In this document: positions 1-10,076 of the stretch, piece by piece
How positions within the stretch are numbered: position 1 is the stretch's first letter
Layout of the letters: each line of letters begins with the position of its first letter
DNA from: Rhizobium rhizogenes NBRC 13257
GTDB lineage: Bacteria > Pseudomonadota > Alphaproteobacteria > Rhizobiales > Rhizobiaceae
Assembly (NCBI RefSeq): GCF_000696095.1
Contig: NZ_BAYX01000029.1
Coordinates: forward strand, 1-49,416
DNA: 49,416 nucleotides
Direction of reading: 5' to 3'
Position numbers and translations under genes: made by a program
The notes under the pieces: model-generated
What the model saw: the letters and a program-made list of their open reading frames with translations, nothing else
The model's database searches: none
What the model was told of the DNA's origin: nothing

Positions 1-380
<380 letters not shown>

Positions 381-384
<4 letters not shown>

Positions 385-1154
385 CGCGACTTGAAGGAAA
401 ATCAGCCTTGATCACCGGTTCGGCACGCGGCATCGGTCGCGCTTTCGCCGAGGCTTATCTTCGCGAAGGCGCGACGGTCGCAATCGCCGACATTGATCTT
501 GAGCGTGCGAAGAAAACCGCCGAGGAGCTCGGCCCCAAGGCCTACTTCGTGAAGATGGACGTCACCGATCAAGCCTCCATCGATACCGCGATCGCCACTG
601 TCGATGAGAAGACTGGCGGCATCGACATTCTGATCAACAATGCAGCGCTTTTTGATCTCGCGCCAATCGTTCAGATTACCCAGAAGAGTTTCGATACGCT
701 TTTCGCCATCAACGTCTCCGGCACGCTGTTCACGCTGCAGGCTGCGGCGAAATCCATGATTGCGCATGGCAAGGGTGGCAAGATCATCAACATGGCAAGC
801 CAGGCGGGGCGTCGCGGCGAGGCTCTGGTTGCGGTCTATTGCGCGACGAAGGCCGCTGTCATTTCGCTGACCCAATCGGCCGGCCTTGATCTCATCAAGC
901 ATGGGATCAATGTCAATGCCATCGCCCCTGGCGTCGTCGACGGCGAACATTGGGACGGTGTGGATTTAAAATTTGCAAATTACGAAAATCGCCCGCTTGG
1001 CGAAAAGAAACGACTGGTCGGCAAGGCCGTGCCGTTCGGCCGAATGGGAACTGCGGAAGATTTGACCGGAATGGCAATTTTCCTTGCGTCCAAGGAAGCC
1101 GACTACATTGTCGCCCAGACATACAATGTCGATGGTGGCAATTGGATGAGCTAG
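381..1154 (+). CDS. smoS: Sorbitol dehydrogenase-type short-chain dehydrogenase
   Basis: A 257-residue classical short-chain dehydrogenase, the usual length for the family. It shows the cofactor loop GSARGIG (G13, G17, G19), the NNAA motif (86-89) and the catalytic set S140, Y153 and K157. The end (NVDGGNWMS) matches SmoS-type sorbitol dehydrogenases, which oxidise D-sorbitol to fructose with NAD+ in the cytoplasm. It overlaps the upstream ATPase gene by four bases, so import and first oxidation are made from one transcript. The SDR assignment is certain; the exact polyol is inferred from similarity and from the transporter neighbour. Confidence 0.85.
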
Positions 1155-1184
1155 CAGCTATCAATCGCAAAGGTCAGGTTCATT

Positions 1185-2150
1185 GTGATCAGAACAATTG
1201 GAACCAACAGGATGAGCAGCCCAACCAGATCGGTCCAGCACCGCGCTCCGCGGAAGGTCGCACCTCAGCTGGCGCCGAAATTCGAGCAAATCCTGACGAC
1301 TGAGCATGATACCTTCGTTTGGCGGATCGACGACTACCCCTGGGTGCGTTCGCTCTGGAATTTTCATCCCGAGTTCGAGATCCATCTCATCCGCAAGTCC
1401 TCCGGTACAGCCTATGTCGGTGATTATATCGGCGACTTCGGACCTGGTGACCTCACCGTGATCGGCAGCAACCTGCCGCATGATTGGGTCTCGCATATCG
1501 GTAAGGACGACAAGATTCCAGGACGGGATCTTGTCGTCCAGTTCGATCCGGACAAACTGCGGCAAGCAAGCCAGCATCTACCCGAAATAAAACGGCTTAA
1601 CTCCCTTCTGACGACAGCTCAGCGGGGATTGAGGTTCTCGGGAGCAACAGCGCAGCGCGCGGCTCACCTGCTGGAGACTATTGGCAAATTCGACGGATTG
1701 GAAAGATTGATCCGCTTCCTGCGTGTCCTGGAATTGCTGGCAGATTCTAAGGAGTGCGAAGTTCTATCTTCACCTGAATTCGCGCCGAACGTCGATGCCC
1801 TCACACTGAACACCATGCAGCGCGCCATTCTCCACATTAACACTCACTTTACAGAAAAGATCCAGCTCCCCGACGTTGCTGCTGTCGCCAATATGGCAAC
1901 GAATAGATTCAGCCGGTTCTTCATTAAGAACACGGGCCGTAGCTTTACCGATTATGTCGTGAGCCTGCGCATAGGACGAGCTTGCAGACTGTTGTCGGAG
2001 AGTGACAAGGCTGTCATCGATATTTGCTATGAAGTCGGCTATACCAACTTGTCCAACTTTAACCGCTCCTTTCTCCGTCATGTCGGAAAAAGCCCTTCCG
2101 CCTACAGGAAGGCTGCTCACGCAAAACACGTTTCCGTCGTTACCCAGTGA
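1185..2150 (+). CDS. AraC-family transcriptional regulator
   Basis: A 321-residue protein with an N-terminal cupin-like sensing half (FHPEFEIHLI and GDLTVIGSNLPHDW) and a C-terminal AraC/XylS double helix-turn-helix, roughly residues 220-312. The second HTH is shown by VIDICYEVGYTNLSNFNRSF. The listed GTG start follows AAAGG at a longish distance; an ATG at 1212 is the alternative. The gene lies 30 bases after the sorbitol dehydrogenase on the same strand, so it may control or belong to the polyol operon. The family is certain; the effector and targets cannot be read from the sequence. Confidence 0.85.
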   Translation: MIRTIGTNRMSSPTRSVQHRAPRKVAPQLAPKFEQILTTEHDTFVWRIDDYPWVRSLWNFHPEFEIHLIRKSSGTAYVGDYIGDFGPGDLTVIGSNLPHDWVSHIGKDDKIPGRDLVVQFDPDKLRQASQHLPEIKRLNSLLTTAQRGLRFSGATAQRAAHLLETIGKFDGLERLIRFLRVLELLADSKECEVLSSPEFAPNVDALTLNTMQRAILHINTHFTEKIQLPDVAAVANMATNRFSRFFIKNTGRSFTDYVVSLRIGRACRLLSESDKAVIDICYEVGYTNLSNFNRSFLRHVGKSPSAYRKAAHAKHVSVVTQ

Positions 2151-2455
2151 GTATAGATGTACTGCATCCAGGCAAACCACGGCAGAGAAGTGCGTTACAT
2201 GCAGGGCGATCAGCTGCTGATGCTATGCACATCGTGACACCGCCGGATCTGTCACATGCGCGCGCGTCTGAGCACCTCCAAAATTTAGGATTGCAGTCAC
2301 ACTGCCGATTTGCGTGCCATCGGAGAACCGATCGGCAGCGACGCTGTTCATGGTGAGAAAAATGACCCCGAACCGGAGGGCATCGATCATTCCTGAGGAT
2401 GAACGATTGGTTTCAGCGTTCATCCTCATTTTTCTGATTTTAAAAGGTATGAATC
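2151..2455. other. Gene-poor interval between AraC regulator and chemoreceptor
   Basis: About 300 bases between the convergent ends of the AraC regulator and the chemoreceptor. Small reading frames here have no recognisable product, and I see no convincing terminator. Confidence 0.5.
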
Positions 2456-4336
2456 CTATGCGACGAGCCTCTCCCCAGGCTTCATTCCCTGCAGGACGAC
2501 AGCCGGTCTGCCAAACTGCTGACCGTCCGCTGCTTCCGCCTGGCCCAAATTGAATTGCGAGACCAACTCATGCAGATGCGTCGCCTCACTCGCAAGTATC
2601 GCGCTTGCTGCACTGGTTTCCTCGACCATCCCGGCGTTTTGCTGCGTGACTTGATCCATCTGGTTGACCGCGGCATTGACCTCGCCGAGACCCATGGCCT
2701 GTTCGCTGGCTGACGTCGCGATGGAAAGAACACGGTGATTGATTTCGCTCACGTGACCTTCGATCGCATTCAGCGCGTCGCCAGTTGCGTGAACCAGCAA
2801 GACACCGCTCTCGACTTCCTCGCCCGACTTACGAATGAGTTCCTTGATCTCCTTGGCTGCCTTTGCGGATCGCTGAGCCAGTTCTCGCACCTCTTGGGCT
2901 ACAACAGCAAACCCTTTGCCGGCTTCGCCCGCGCGCGCCGCTTCGACACCGGCGTTGAGCGCCAGAAGATTGGTTTGGAAGGCGATTTCGTCAATGACCC
3001 CAATGATGTTGCCGATCTGCGACGAAGAGTTCGCTATGCGCCGCATGGCTTCCACGGCATCAGCGACAATCTTGGCCGAGCGTGTTGCACTGGCGGTTGC
3101 CTCGCTAACGATGGCGCGCGCTTCTTCTGCACGCTTGGAGGAGTTCGCGACATTGGCTGTGATTTCGTCGAGGGCTGCGGCGGTCTCTTCCAACGAAGCC
3201 GCCTGCTGTTCCGTTCTGCGTGAGAGATTGTCTGTGCTGACGCTGATTTCGCGTGAGCCGTCATTCATTGCGCCGGCGGCAATCGAGACAGACGTCAACG
3301 TGTCTCTCAATTGAAGCACCGCAGAATTGAGGTCACGCCGAAGCGCCTCGAAATCTGGTGACATAGGTTCGAGAAGCTGGAAACTGAGATCACCAGCAGC
3401 TAGACGAGTCAATCCATCAGCCAACGCCGAAGTAGCGTCTCGAAGACGCCTATCCGCCGCCGCATCAGCCTCTTCCGTCAATCGCTTGCGATCAAACTCT
3501 GCAATCTCACGATTTCTTTCGGCTTCCAATTCGAGCCGCCCGTTGGTGATCGCAGCCTGCCGAAAGACTTCGACGGCGTCGGCCATCTGGCCTATTTCGT
3601 CAGTCCGATCCGCATAGGGAATTGCGCTCTCAATGTCGCCGACGGCGAGCTTGGTCATCGATGCGGTAATAGCCTTGATCGGTTTGGCTATGCTGATCAA
3701 GGCATAGATCGAAGACCCAAGCACCAGTGCAAGCACCAGTCCGATGACGGCAAAGGCAGTAAAGCGTGTCTTGTCATACGTGTTGTCGGCCGAAGCAACG
3801 GCCGCTTCGGCATTCTGCGTAGCAATTGCCACGAGTTCATCCATGGCCGCAAAAGCCGGCTCACTCGCTTCCATCATGCCGGTCAGAACGCCGGTTGCCT
3901 CATCATATTGGCTCATCTTGGCAAGCGTGAAGACACCTTCGCCTTTTTGGGTGAACTCGGTCAGGCTCTTGTCGATGATCGCAAGCAGTTCCGTTTCCCG
4001 AGCGTTGGGTCTAAGCTGTTGGGCACGCACGACTTCATCCTTGGCGATCCCCTGAAGCTTCTTCACGCTCTCCTCTGCGGCCTGCATAATGTTCGGTTTC
4101 GAGGCAGTGATATAGGTAAAATAAGCCGCCTGGATCGCCTGCATATCGGACTTGATGTCCTTTGCAGCAAGGATGCTGGGCAGCGAGCTCCGCGTTATCT
4201 CCACTGAGCCTTCATGCAAATCTGTGAGACCGTTGACCGACGTATATGCGAAAGCCACCACAATGATCGCGAGGGCCGAAAATATGGCTATGAGCGATGT
4301 TCTGATCGATGGCCTCTTCAGCCCTTTGAGTTTCAT
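2456..4336 (-). CDS. Methyl-accepting chemotaxis protein
   Basis: A 626-residue chemoreceptor. An N-terminal membrane helix (about 12-34) is followed by a four-helix-bundle type periplasmic sensor, a second membrane helix (about 192-213) and a HAMP domain (IAKPIKAITASMTKLAVGDI). A second HAMP-like segment precedes the long cytoplasmic coiled coil. The signalling tip is the conserved hairpin (IDEIAFQTNLLALNAGVEAA and the following EAGKGFAVVAQEVRELAQRS), which contacts CheA and CheW. No C-terminal CheR-binding pentapeptide is seen. The start has a good ribosome site (GGAGAGG). The ligand is unknown. It stands alone, without che genes in the window. Confidence 0.95.
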   Translation of the reverse strand: MKLKGLKRPSIRTSLIAIFSALAIIVVAFAYTSVNGLTDLHEGSVEITRSSLPSILAAKDIKSDMQAIQAAYFTYITASKPNIMQAAEESVKKLQGIAKDEVVRAQQLRPNARETELLAIIDKSLTEFTQKGEGVFTLAKMSQYDEATGVLTGMMEASEPAFAAMDELVAIATQNAEAAVASADNTYDKTRFTAFAVIGLVLALVLGSSIYALISIAKPIKAITASMTKLAVGDIESAIPYADRTDEIGQMADAVEVFRQAAITNGRLELEAERNREIAEFDRKRLTEEADAAADRRLRDATSALADGLTRLAAGDLSFQLLEPMSPDFEALRRDLNSAVLQLRDTLTSVSIAAGAMNDGSREISVSTDNLSRRTEQQAASLEETAAALDEITANVANSSKRAEEARAIVSEATASATRSAKIVADAVEAMRRIANSSSQIGNIIGVIDEIAFQTNLLALNAGVEAARAGEAGKGFAVVAQEVRELAQRSAKAAKEIKELIRKSGEEVESGVLLVHATGDALNAIEGHVSEINHRVLSIATSASEQAMGLGEVNAAVNQMDQVTQQNAGMVEETSAASAILASEATHLHELVSQFNLGQAEAADGQQFGRPAVVLQGMKPGERLVA

Positions 4337-4829
4337 GAAAGTCCTCTCCCGTTCTCAACGCGAATGGGAAATCCAATTTCCCAAGCCACAACAGAGAGAA
4401 CCATAGCGTATATACAATTAAGAATGCGTATTTTCGGGGATAATCACACATTTCACCCGAATATTTTAACGACGTCACCTATATCTAGAACAAAATTCTC
4501 AAATATATTGAAGTATTTAGAGGAATTCAAAAATGAAACTTCGAGTATTGCAAATTAAGTTTTCGCCATACATTTGATACTTTTATGTTGCAATAATTAT
4601 ACATAGAACTATTTCCGCTTAAAAGTATCGGTATACATGCGATTTTTCCCGACCGAAAATGGGGGAAGGACGGTGAAAGTAACGTCGCCCAAGGGCGCAA
4701 AGGAGGCATTCAATCCGAAACCGGGCGATTGAGGCGTATTGCCGATCAACCAATTGATCTTGCTTGGAACCGGTCAACGGCCTTAGCGCCGATCCAGTAC
4801 GTGCACTCGCGCGTCCGCACCATAAGCAT
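4337..4829. other. A+T-rich intergenic region upstream of chemoreceptor
   Basis: Roughly 490 bases between the divergent chemoreceptor and DoxX genes. The part near the chemoreceptor start is distinctly A+T-rich (about 4400-4650) and should contain its promoter. I did not find a gene or a pair of promoter boxes I could defend. Confidence 0.45.
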
Positions 4830-4860
4830 TAATCTCCATCAATTGGATCGATGGAGATTA
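4830..4860. promoter_or_regulatory. 11-bp perfect inverted repeat upstream of doxX-like gene (operator candidate)
   Basis: TAATCTCCATC (4830-4840) and GATGGAGATTA (4850-4860) are perfect inverted repeats separated by nine bases. They lie about 72 bases before the DoxX-like start. There is no T-run right after it, and nothing upstream needs termination, so an operator fits better than a terminator. The binding protein is unknown. Confidence 0.5.
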
Positions 4861-4932
4861 TCAAAACAATCACAATTTCTTTTGTAGTGTTACCTGCCAT
4901 TACTTATGCGTGTCCACCTTATGGAGCCAGCG

Positions 4933-5373
4933 ATGTCGATCAGCCCACCTAGAGAACCCCTCCATCCCAAAATGCCAGCGGGGAAGTCAGTGCGCCTCGG
5001 TATCTGGGTGTCCCAAATCGCTGCGGCTGGTCTGTTCTGTACGTCCGGCGTGATGAAGATAATGACGCCAATATCGGAGCTCTCGGCAATCATGCCTTGG
5101 ACCGGCGAACTATCATCGGGGTTCGTGCGCGTGATCGGGCTCATCGATCTGGCCGGCGGCCTTGGTCTCATCCTACCGTCATTGACGCGAATCCTGCCGC
5201 GTCTGACCGTTATCGCCGCCTTGTGCTGCATCGTGCTCCAAATTCTGGCATCCGGCTTTCATAGCTACCGGGGTGAATTTGCAGTTCTGCCGTTGAATGC
5301 GCTGCTGTTAGGCCTCGTTGCCTTCATCTTCTGGGGACGTTCGACGAAGGCGCCCATCGCGCCTAGGCGCTGA
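4933..5373 (+). CDS. DoxX family membrane protein
   Basis: A 146-residue membrane protein of the DoxX/DoxD family with four predicted membrane helices. The first contains AAGLFCTSGVMKIM, a typical DoxX start, and the second lies around GLIDLAGGLGLILPSL. The ATG at 4933 is preferred over that at 4906 because it follows GGAG by six bases. Family members are small quinone-pathway-related or redox-associated membrane proteins, often of unknown role. The VOC gene follows 30 bases later on the same strand, so the two probably form an operon. Confidence 0.75.
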   Translation: MSISPPREPLHPKMPAGKSVRLGIWVSQIAAAGLFCTSGVMKIMTPISELSAIMPWTGELSSGFVRVIGLIDLAGGLGLILPSLTRILPRLTVIAALCCIVLQILASGFHSYRGEFAVLPLNALLLGLVAFIFWGRSTKAPIAPRR

Positions 5374-5403
5374 ACAAGACGACCCAATCTAAGGAGAGTT
5401 ACC

Positions 5404-6294
5404 GTGACCTCGGTAGAAAATCTGGCCAATCCGACACGCGATAACACCGCTGTAAACGCCCCAATCAGAATTGGTAGCATAACCCTTGCAGTCAGGGATC
5501 TGGATCGCGCCACCCGCTTCTATCGCGACGTGGTGGGTCTGGAGCAGATCATCCAGGACGGACGCACGCTCCACTTTGGCCTAGAGAATCGCGTCCTCAT
5601 TTCCCTGCAGCACGACCCCGAAGCGGCGATCAATTCATCGCGGAGCGCTGGCCTCTATCACGTCGCTTTTCTGCTCCCCTCTCGCAGCGACCTGAGCGCT
5701 TGGCTGCGTCATGCTCTGCGCCTAGGAGTGCGCCTGGACGGTGCATCAGATCATCTTGTCAGCGAGGCCATCTATATGTTGGACCCGGAAGGCAACGGTG
5801 TCGAAATCTACGCTGACCGACCAAGTTCGTCGTGGACTCGGATCCAGGAAGTTATTCAGATGGGTTCCGGCCCACTCGCTTTGGGCGAGTTGTCACGGTC
5901 GACGAATCTTAGCTGGAATGGAATGCCGCCTGGCGGCACGATTGGCCATGTTCATCTTCAAGTTGGTGATCTTGGCTCCGCGGATTCGTTCTACGGACAG
6001 CTTCTGGGGTTCAAAATCAACGCGGCAGTGCCGACTGCCCGCTTTTACAGCACAGGCGGTTACCATCACCAGATTGCTGGCAATATCTGGCAAAGCTCGG
6101 GAGCTGCTGCCCGGCGTCCAGGTACGACTGGCCTGGTGGAGGTCGAGCTGCTGGTGCGGGATCAGCAGAACCTGACTGCAATGGCGTCACGTCTGTCGGA
6201 TGCGGGCAAACCACCTCACGACGATGAGCAAGGCCCGGTCACGTTCGACCCGTGGAACATCCGGTTGCGCTTGACCGCTGGGAACGCGGCATGA
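5404..6294 (+). CDS. Two-domain VOC (glyoxalase/extradiol-like) protein
   Basis: A 296-residue protein with two vicinal-oxygen-chelate modules, like CatE-type catechol 2,3-dioxygenases. Module 1 starts at SITLAVRDLDRATRFYRDVV and has YHVAF and GNGVEIYADRP. Module 2 starts at IGHVHLQVGDL. The GTG start at 5404 follows AAGGAG at good spacing. The usual ligand triad looks incomplete in both modules: module 1 has Thr where the first His is expected, and the last strand of module 2 reads WNIRLRL without the Glu. It may therefore bind a different metal or be non-catalytic. It is likely co-transcribed with the DoxX gene. Confidence 0.75.
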   Translation: MTSVENLANPTRDNTAVNAPIRIGSITLAVRDLDRATRFYRDVVGLEQIIQDGRTLHFGLENRVLISLQHDPEAAINSSRSAGLYHVAFLLPSRSDLSAWLRHALRLGVRLDGASDHLVSEAIYMLDPEGNGVEIYADRPSSSWTRIQEVIQMGSGPLALGELSRSTNLSWNGMPPGGTIGHVHLQVGDLGSADSFYGQLLGFKINAAVPTARFYSTGGYHHQIAGNIWQSSGAAARRPGTTGLVEVELLVRDQQNLTAMASRLSDAGKPPHDDEQGPVTFDPWNIRLRLTAGNAA

Positions 6295-6507
6295 TTACCG
6301 TGAGCTTTAGGGTCCAGACACTCATGCTGCGTTTGCAGATGTCTGTGTAAGGCTTCGACTTGAACCACGAAATCGGCGAGGAGCCATCGCTTTCACGTGC
6401 AGCAGCGGCGTTCATATCGAGCGCCGGGCTCCTCCTTGAAATACTGAAATGATACGGGAGCTCAAAGAGCCGCTCGACGTGGCTGGTCTGATCACTTGGA
6501 TCGCCGC

Positions 6508-7419
6508 CTAAGTTGGTTGCAAAACCCCCTGACCCAACGCCGCAAGGAGTTCCGTACCAGCCGGCCCAGGCGGACGTTGACGATAATGGGCAGCAACGAT
6601 GTCAAAACGGGGCAAATGGTCGCTTCCGTCCCAGCGCTCGACCGGCAGTACGACCAGCCGGCCCGCCGCGATATCCGCAGACACTAGCGGTTCGGGCATG
6701 CTGCCCCACCCCAGGCCCTCGCGCAGCAAAGTGTGCTTGGTGGCTAAATCCGTAACCCGCCAACTATCGAGCGCCGCAATCCCGTAGTCCGGACTTGTCG
6801 AGCCCTGGCGCGGGTCGGTCAATACGATCTGCAATTCTTCGCGCAGCATATCGCTTGTGATTGACCCCACAGCTCGAGCAAGGGCATGATCTGGTGCTGC
6901 GACGGCAATGAGATTGATTGCTGAATGATGTGTTCGATCAAGAACGCTCGGCAATTCGAGATCGACAAGCAGCCCGATGTCCAACGTGCCCTCAATCAGC
7001 ATCTCGGACATTCCGAAGGACTGTCTCACAATCCGGAGTGCGACCGTCGGAAATCTGGCTCGGAATGCCTTCAAATGTGGGGCCAATTGAGCGATGGGCA
7101 CCAGTTCGGAAAGTCCCAGCCGCACCTCAGCTTCCAAGCCACGCACCATAGCTTTGGCTTGCCCCCGAAACTCATTGACGTCCGCCAATATCCGCCGAGC
7201 GCGTGGCAAAAGCGCCTTTCCAGGCGTAGTCAGCGTCGGCCGATAGTCATTTCGATCAAACAGCGGCGTTCCAATTTGATCCTCCAGTTTCTGTATCGAA
7301 TATGTGATCGCCGATTGGGCGCGATTGAGCGCCCGCGCGGCCCCGGAGAAGCTCCCCTGATCGACGGCCGCTGTGAAAACCATCAATTGATCGATCGTTA
7401 ACGAATCCATGTCCATCAA
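6508..7419 (-). CDS. LysR-family transcriptional regulator
   Basis: A 303-residue LysR regulator. The N-terminal winged HTH is plain (MVFTAAVDQGSFSGAARALN, then SAITYSIQKLEDQIGTPLFD), followed by the periplasmic-binding-like effector domain to the C-terminus. It is divergent from the membrane protein/YceI/azoreductase genes, the classic layout for a LysR regulator and its target. A palindrome GAACATGTTC (7427-7436) lies just upstream of the start and may be part of its binding site. The inducer is unknown. Confidence 0.9.
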   Translation of the reverse strand: MMDMDSLTIDQLMVFTAAVDQGSFSGAARALNRAQSAITYSIQKLEDQIGTPLFDRNDYRPTLTTPGKALLPRARRILADVNEFRGQAKAMVRGLEAEVRLGLSELVPIAQLAPHLKAFRARFPTVALRIVRQSFGMSEMLIEGTLDIGLLVDLELPSVLDRTHHSAINLIAVAAPDHALARAVGSITSDMLREELQIVLTDPRQGSTSPDYGIAALDSWRVTDLATKHTLLREGLGWGSMPEPLVSADIAAGRLVVLPVERWDGSDHLPRFDIVAAHYRQRPPGPAGTELLAALGQGVLQPT

Positions 7420-7564
7420 ATTATCTGAACATGTTCTTCAAAACAATCTCGATATCTTCAATAGTTTTGCCGTGCCACTTTTCACCGCCGAAACGAGCTG
7501 GGGGCCATCGTCAGCGGCAGGCGACCGCAGGTGATGTACCGATTAAACGTTGGACGGGATTCGG

Positions 7565-8431
7565 ATGTTAGGTTTGATCTTACTCAAAACGGTTTTCTTC
7601 CCTCTGGGTACAGGGCTCGCCCTTGGCTTGCTCCTGCTGAAAAAGCCGCAAGCACAGACCGTGTCAATCTGCCTGGTTCTGCCGGCTCTGATTGTTGCGA
7701 CCTATTGCTTTCTGGAAGGTTTTCCATCCTTTCCGCCCGTGGCGGCAAAGGAGAAACTGCCCCTCCTGATCATCGCCGGCAGCGCAATATTCGCCATTGC
7801 AGCGTCACGCCTTTCCGGACACCGGACTTGGCTTTTCCTCTGCCTCTGCACGATCGCTCTGCTCGATATCCTTTTTCTGGGACAGCGAGTCCTCTTCACC
7901 AACCCGTCGCGCGTCGGTCTAGCCATAGCGGTTAGCGTAATCGTGTTGCTCTCGAGCGCGGCGGCCGCCCGGAAAATTGCACAGGCGGGGATGGTGGCAC
8001 ATCTCGCTTATCCGACGGCGGCGTTCGCGGCGATGATCAGCTCCGCCTTGGTCGCAGCATTCAGCGCCTTCGTGGGTATGGCGCAGGCCAATGGCGCGGT
8101 CGCGGCACTCATCGGAGGCGTAAACATTGTCTTTGTCCTGGCCGGAAAGCGGCGCGAGGATGGACTGTATGATCTCGGCTACGCGAGCACCCTTGCCTTT
8201 GCCTTGGCCCTTATCCCGCATTTTGCAATGACCGCTTTGTTCGCACCTAAGGTTCCAGTTGCCGGCTTGCTGTTGTCGGCGGCATGTTTCGTCACCCCTG
8301 TCCTTGCATCGTACTTCGCAAAGCCTGTCCTGCGCCTACCGCATGCGCTGGCGATCATTGCTCTCGGCCTCCTCGCACTCGTGCCTGCAGCCGGTGCCGC
8401 GGCTGTATCCAGCTTTTCCTACTCACAGTGA
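7565..8431 (+). CDS. Polytopic membrane protein of unknown function
   Basis: A 288-residue, strongly hydrophobic protein with about nine or ten predicted membrane helices and very short loops. One charged loop, GKRREDGLYD, lies in the middle. I do not recognise the family with confidence; the overall form resembles small transporters. ATG 7565 is preferred; a TTG at 7550 is in frame. It precedes the YceI gene on the same strand with a gap of about 40 bases and is divergent from the LysR gene. Confidence 0.6.
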   Translation: MLGLILLKTVFFPLGTGLALGLLLLKKPQAQTVSICLVLPALIVATYCFLEGFPSFPPVAAKEKLPLLIIAGSAIFAIAASRLSGHRTWLFLCLCTIALLDILFLGQRVLFTNPSRVGLAIAVSVIVLLSSAAAARKIAQAGMVAHLAYPTAAFAAMISSALVAAFSAFVGMAQANGAVAALIGGVNIVFVLAGKRREDGLYDLGYASTLAFALALIPHFAMTALFAPKVPVAGLLLSAACFVTPVLASYFAKPVLRLPHALAIIALGLLALVPAAGAAAVSSFSYSQ

Positions 8432-8474
8432 CTGCAAAACACGGCAATCAAGCCGATTTAACGGAGACCAAAAA

Positions 8475-9059
8475 ATGAAGATTATCGGAATTGGACTTGC
8501 AGCAGCCATGGCGTTGACATTCGTGACGCCGTCCAGGGCGGCAGATACCTACGAAATCGATCCTTCTCACGCCTGGGTCACATTCAAGATCGGTCATGCA
8601 GGCTGGTCAAACGCTCACGGCCTTTTGAAGACGGTGTCCGGCACGATCGTGTTTGACAAGACGGATGTGAGCAAGAGCAGCGTTCACGTCGAAATGGCCG
8701 CGACCGCCATATCAACCAACTTCGAACAACGGGACGCTGATCTGCAAAGCCCCGATTTTTTAAACGCCAGCGAGTTTCCGACCATTACTTTCGCCAGCTC
8801 GACGATTGAGAAAACCGGTGAGAAAACTGGAAAGCTCATCGGTAACCTGACAATCGGCGGCATCTCCAAGCCAGTGACACTGGATGTCACCTGGAACGGT
8901 GAAATGCCGCTGCCCTGGGACAAGAACACAATCAAAACCGGCTTTTCCGCGTCGGGCACATTCGACCTGGTGGATGACTTCGGGATGAAGAAAGCTGCTG
9001 AATACGGGCTTGGACCAACCGTCAGCGTCGATATTGACGTGGAAGCGACCAAAAAGTGA
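8475..9059 (+). CDS. YceI family periplasmic protein
   Basis: A 194-residue secreted protein. A Sec signal peptide (MKIIGIGLAAAMALTFV) is cleaved after about residue 24 (PSRA/ADTY). The YceI lipocalin-like barrel follows: YEIDPSHAWVTFKIGHAGWS, then FEQRDADLQSPDFLNASEFP, and the C-terminal segment FDLVDDFGMKK. YceI proteins bind long hydrophobic molecules such as isoprenoid quinones in the periplasm. The start has GGAG eight bases upstream. It sits between the unknown membrane protein and the azoreductase, suggesting a small redox or quinone-stress operon; that role is inference. Confidence 0.9.
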   Translation: MKIIGIGLAAAMALTFVTPSRAADTYEIDPSHAWVTFKIGHAGWSNAHGLLKTVSGTIVFDKTDVSKSSVHVEMAATAISTNFEQRDADLQSPDFLNASEFPTITFASSTIEKTGEKTGKLIGNLTIGGISKPVTLDVTWNGEMPLPWDKNTIKTGFSASGTFDLVDDFGMKKAAEYGLGPTVSVDIDVEATKK

Positions 9060-9160
9060 CCGCTCGGATTTCAATCTGAAGTGCAACGAATAGGCCAGCC
9101 CTTCGGACGGAGGTGGGAACCTCCAACGGGCGTGGCCGATCACCCCAAGGATCAATGATC

Positions 9161-9739
9161 ATGAATATTTTGCATATCGATTCCAGCATTACAGGCGAAA
9201 ACTCGATCAGCCGCCAGCTTTCGGCGTCGACAATCTCCAACATTTTGAAGGTCCACCCCGACGCGCACGTCGTCTATCGTGACTTGGTGGCTGCACCGCT
9301 TGATCACTATCGGATAACCGATAAACCCGGAAACTCCACAGCGGGAGCAGCGTTTAGTGCTGCGATCCTGACGGAGTTCCTCGCTGCGGACACCATTGTA
9401 ATCGGCGCGCCCCTGTACAACTTCACAGTTTCCAGCCAGCTTAAAGCTTGGATAGATCGTATTGTGATCAACGATGCGACGTTTAAGTTAGGCCCGGAGG
9501 GTTCCGCCGGTCTCGTTGGCGAGAAACGTGTGATCTTGCTTGTCTCCCGTGGCGCGGTTTATCAGCCGGGCACATCCTGGGCGCCGCATGAGCACGCGGA
9601 AACCTTCCTCAGGGCAATCTTCGGTTTCATTGGCATCGAGCCTGACGTAATCGTTGCCGAGGGCGCTGCGTATGGCCCTGAGAGCCGCGCAGCCGGCATC
9701 AAGTCCGCGGAAGCTGCGATCGCCAGTATCGCGGCTTAG
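9161..9739 (+). CDS. azoR: FMN-dependent NADH-azoreductase (AzoR)
   Basis: A 192-residue flavodoxin-like quinone reductase. The N-terminus MNILHIDSSITGENSISRQL is the FMN phosphate-binding region of AzoR, and PLYNFTVSSQLKAWIDRI is the second conserved segment. AzoR reduces quinones and azo compounds in the cytoplasm with NADH. ATG 9161 gives the usual AzoR start; ATG 9155 is in frame two codons earlier. A short hairpin, GGAGGT/ACCTCC (9109-9124), lies in the leader. It probably shares the transcript with the YceI gene and the LysR control. Confidence 0.9.
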   Translation: MNILHIDSSITGENSISRQLSASTISNILKVHPDAHVVYRDLVAAPLDHYRITDKPGNSTAGAAFSAAILTEFLAADTIVIGAPLYNFTVSSQLKAWIDRIVINDATFKLGPEGSAGLVGEKRVILLVSRGAVYQPGTSWAPHEHAETFLRAIFGFIGIEPDVIVAEGAAYGPESRAAGIKSAEAAIASIAA

Positions 9740-9965
9740 CAGCCCAGTGTCCGCGAATGAGGCCAATATTCCGCTACATGAAAGCCCGCTGATAGCAGCG
9801 CTGCTTGCTGGACTTTTCTTTCCCTTCAATATTTGCGTCGGTTACTGCCTCGTTCAAGGTCTGCCCGTGGTTCGAACATTGATATCTTCACGTTGACGAA
9901 AAGGCCGCGCCCATCGCGCAGATACTCTTTTCAGACGCAGCAGCCATAAAATGAAGGGAATTGCT

Positions 9966-10076
9966 GTGATCCGCTTTGCATTGCTACTAGTCGCGTTGAT
10001 GTCCATTGCTGGATGCCACACGACTGACCTGGGTCGCTCCTTGGGCTGGCAGGAGCCGCCAAGATCAACGATGTAG
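9966..10076 (+). CDS. Very small putative lipoprotein
   Basis: A 36-codon frame starting GTG 9966 with AAGGGA six bases upstream. It encodes a hydrophobic signal ending in a lipobox (SIAGC), then HTTDLGRSLGWQEPP and a stop. This looks like an outer-membrane lipoprotein leader, but the mature part is only about 20 residues, so it may be the 5' remnant of a longer decayed gene. I do not recognise the mature part. Confidence 0.4.
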   Translation: MIRFALLLVALMSIAGCHTTDLGRSLGWQEPPRSTM

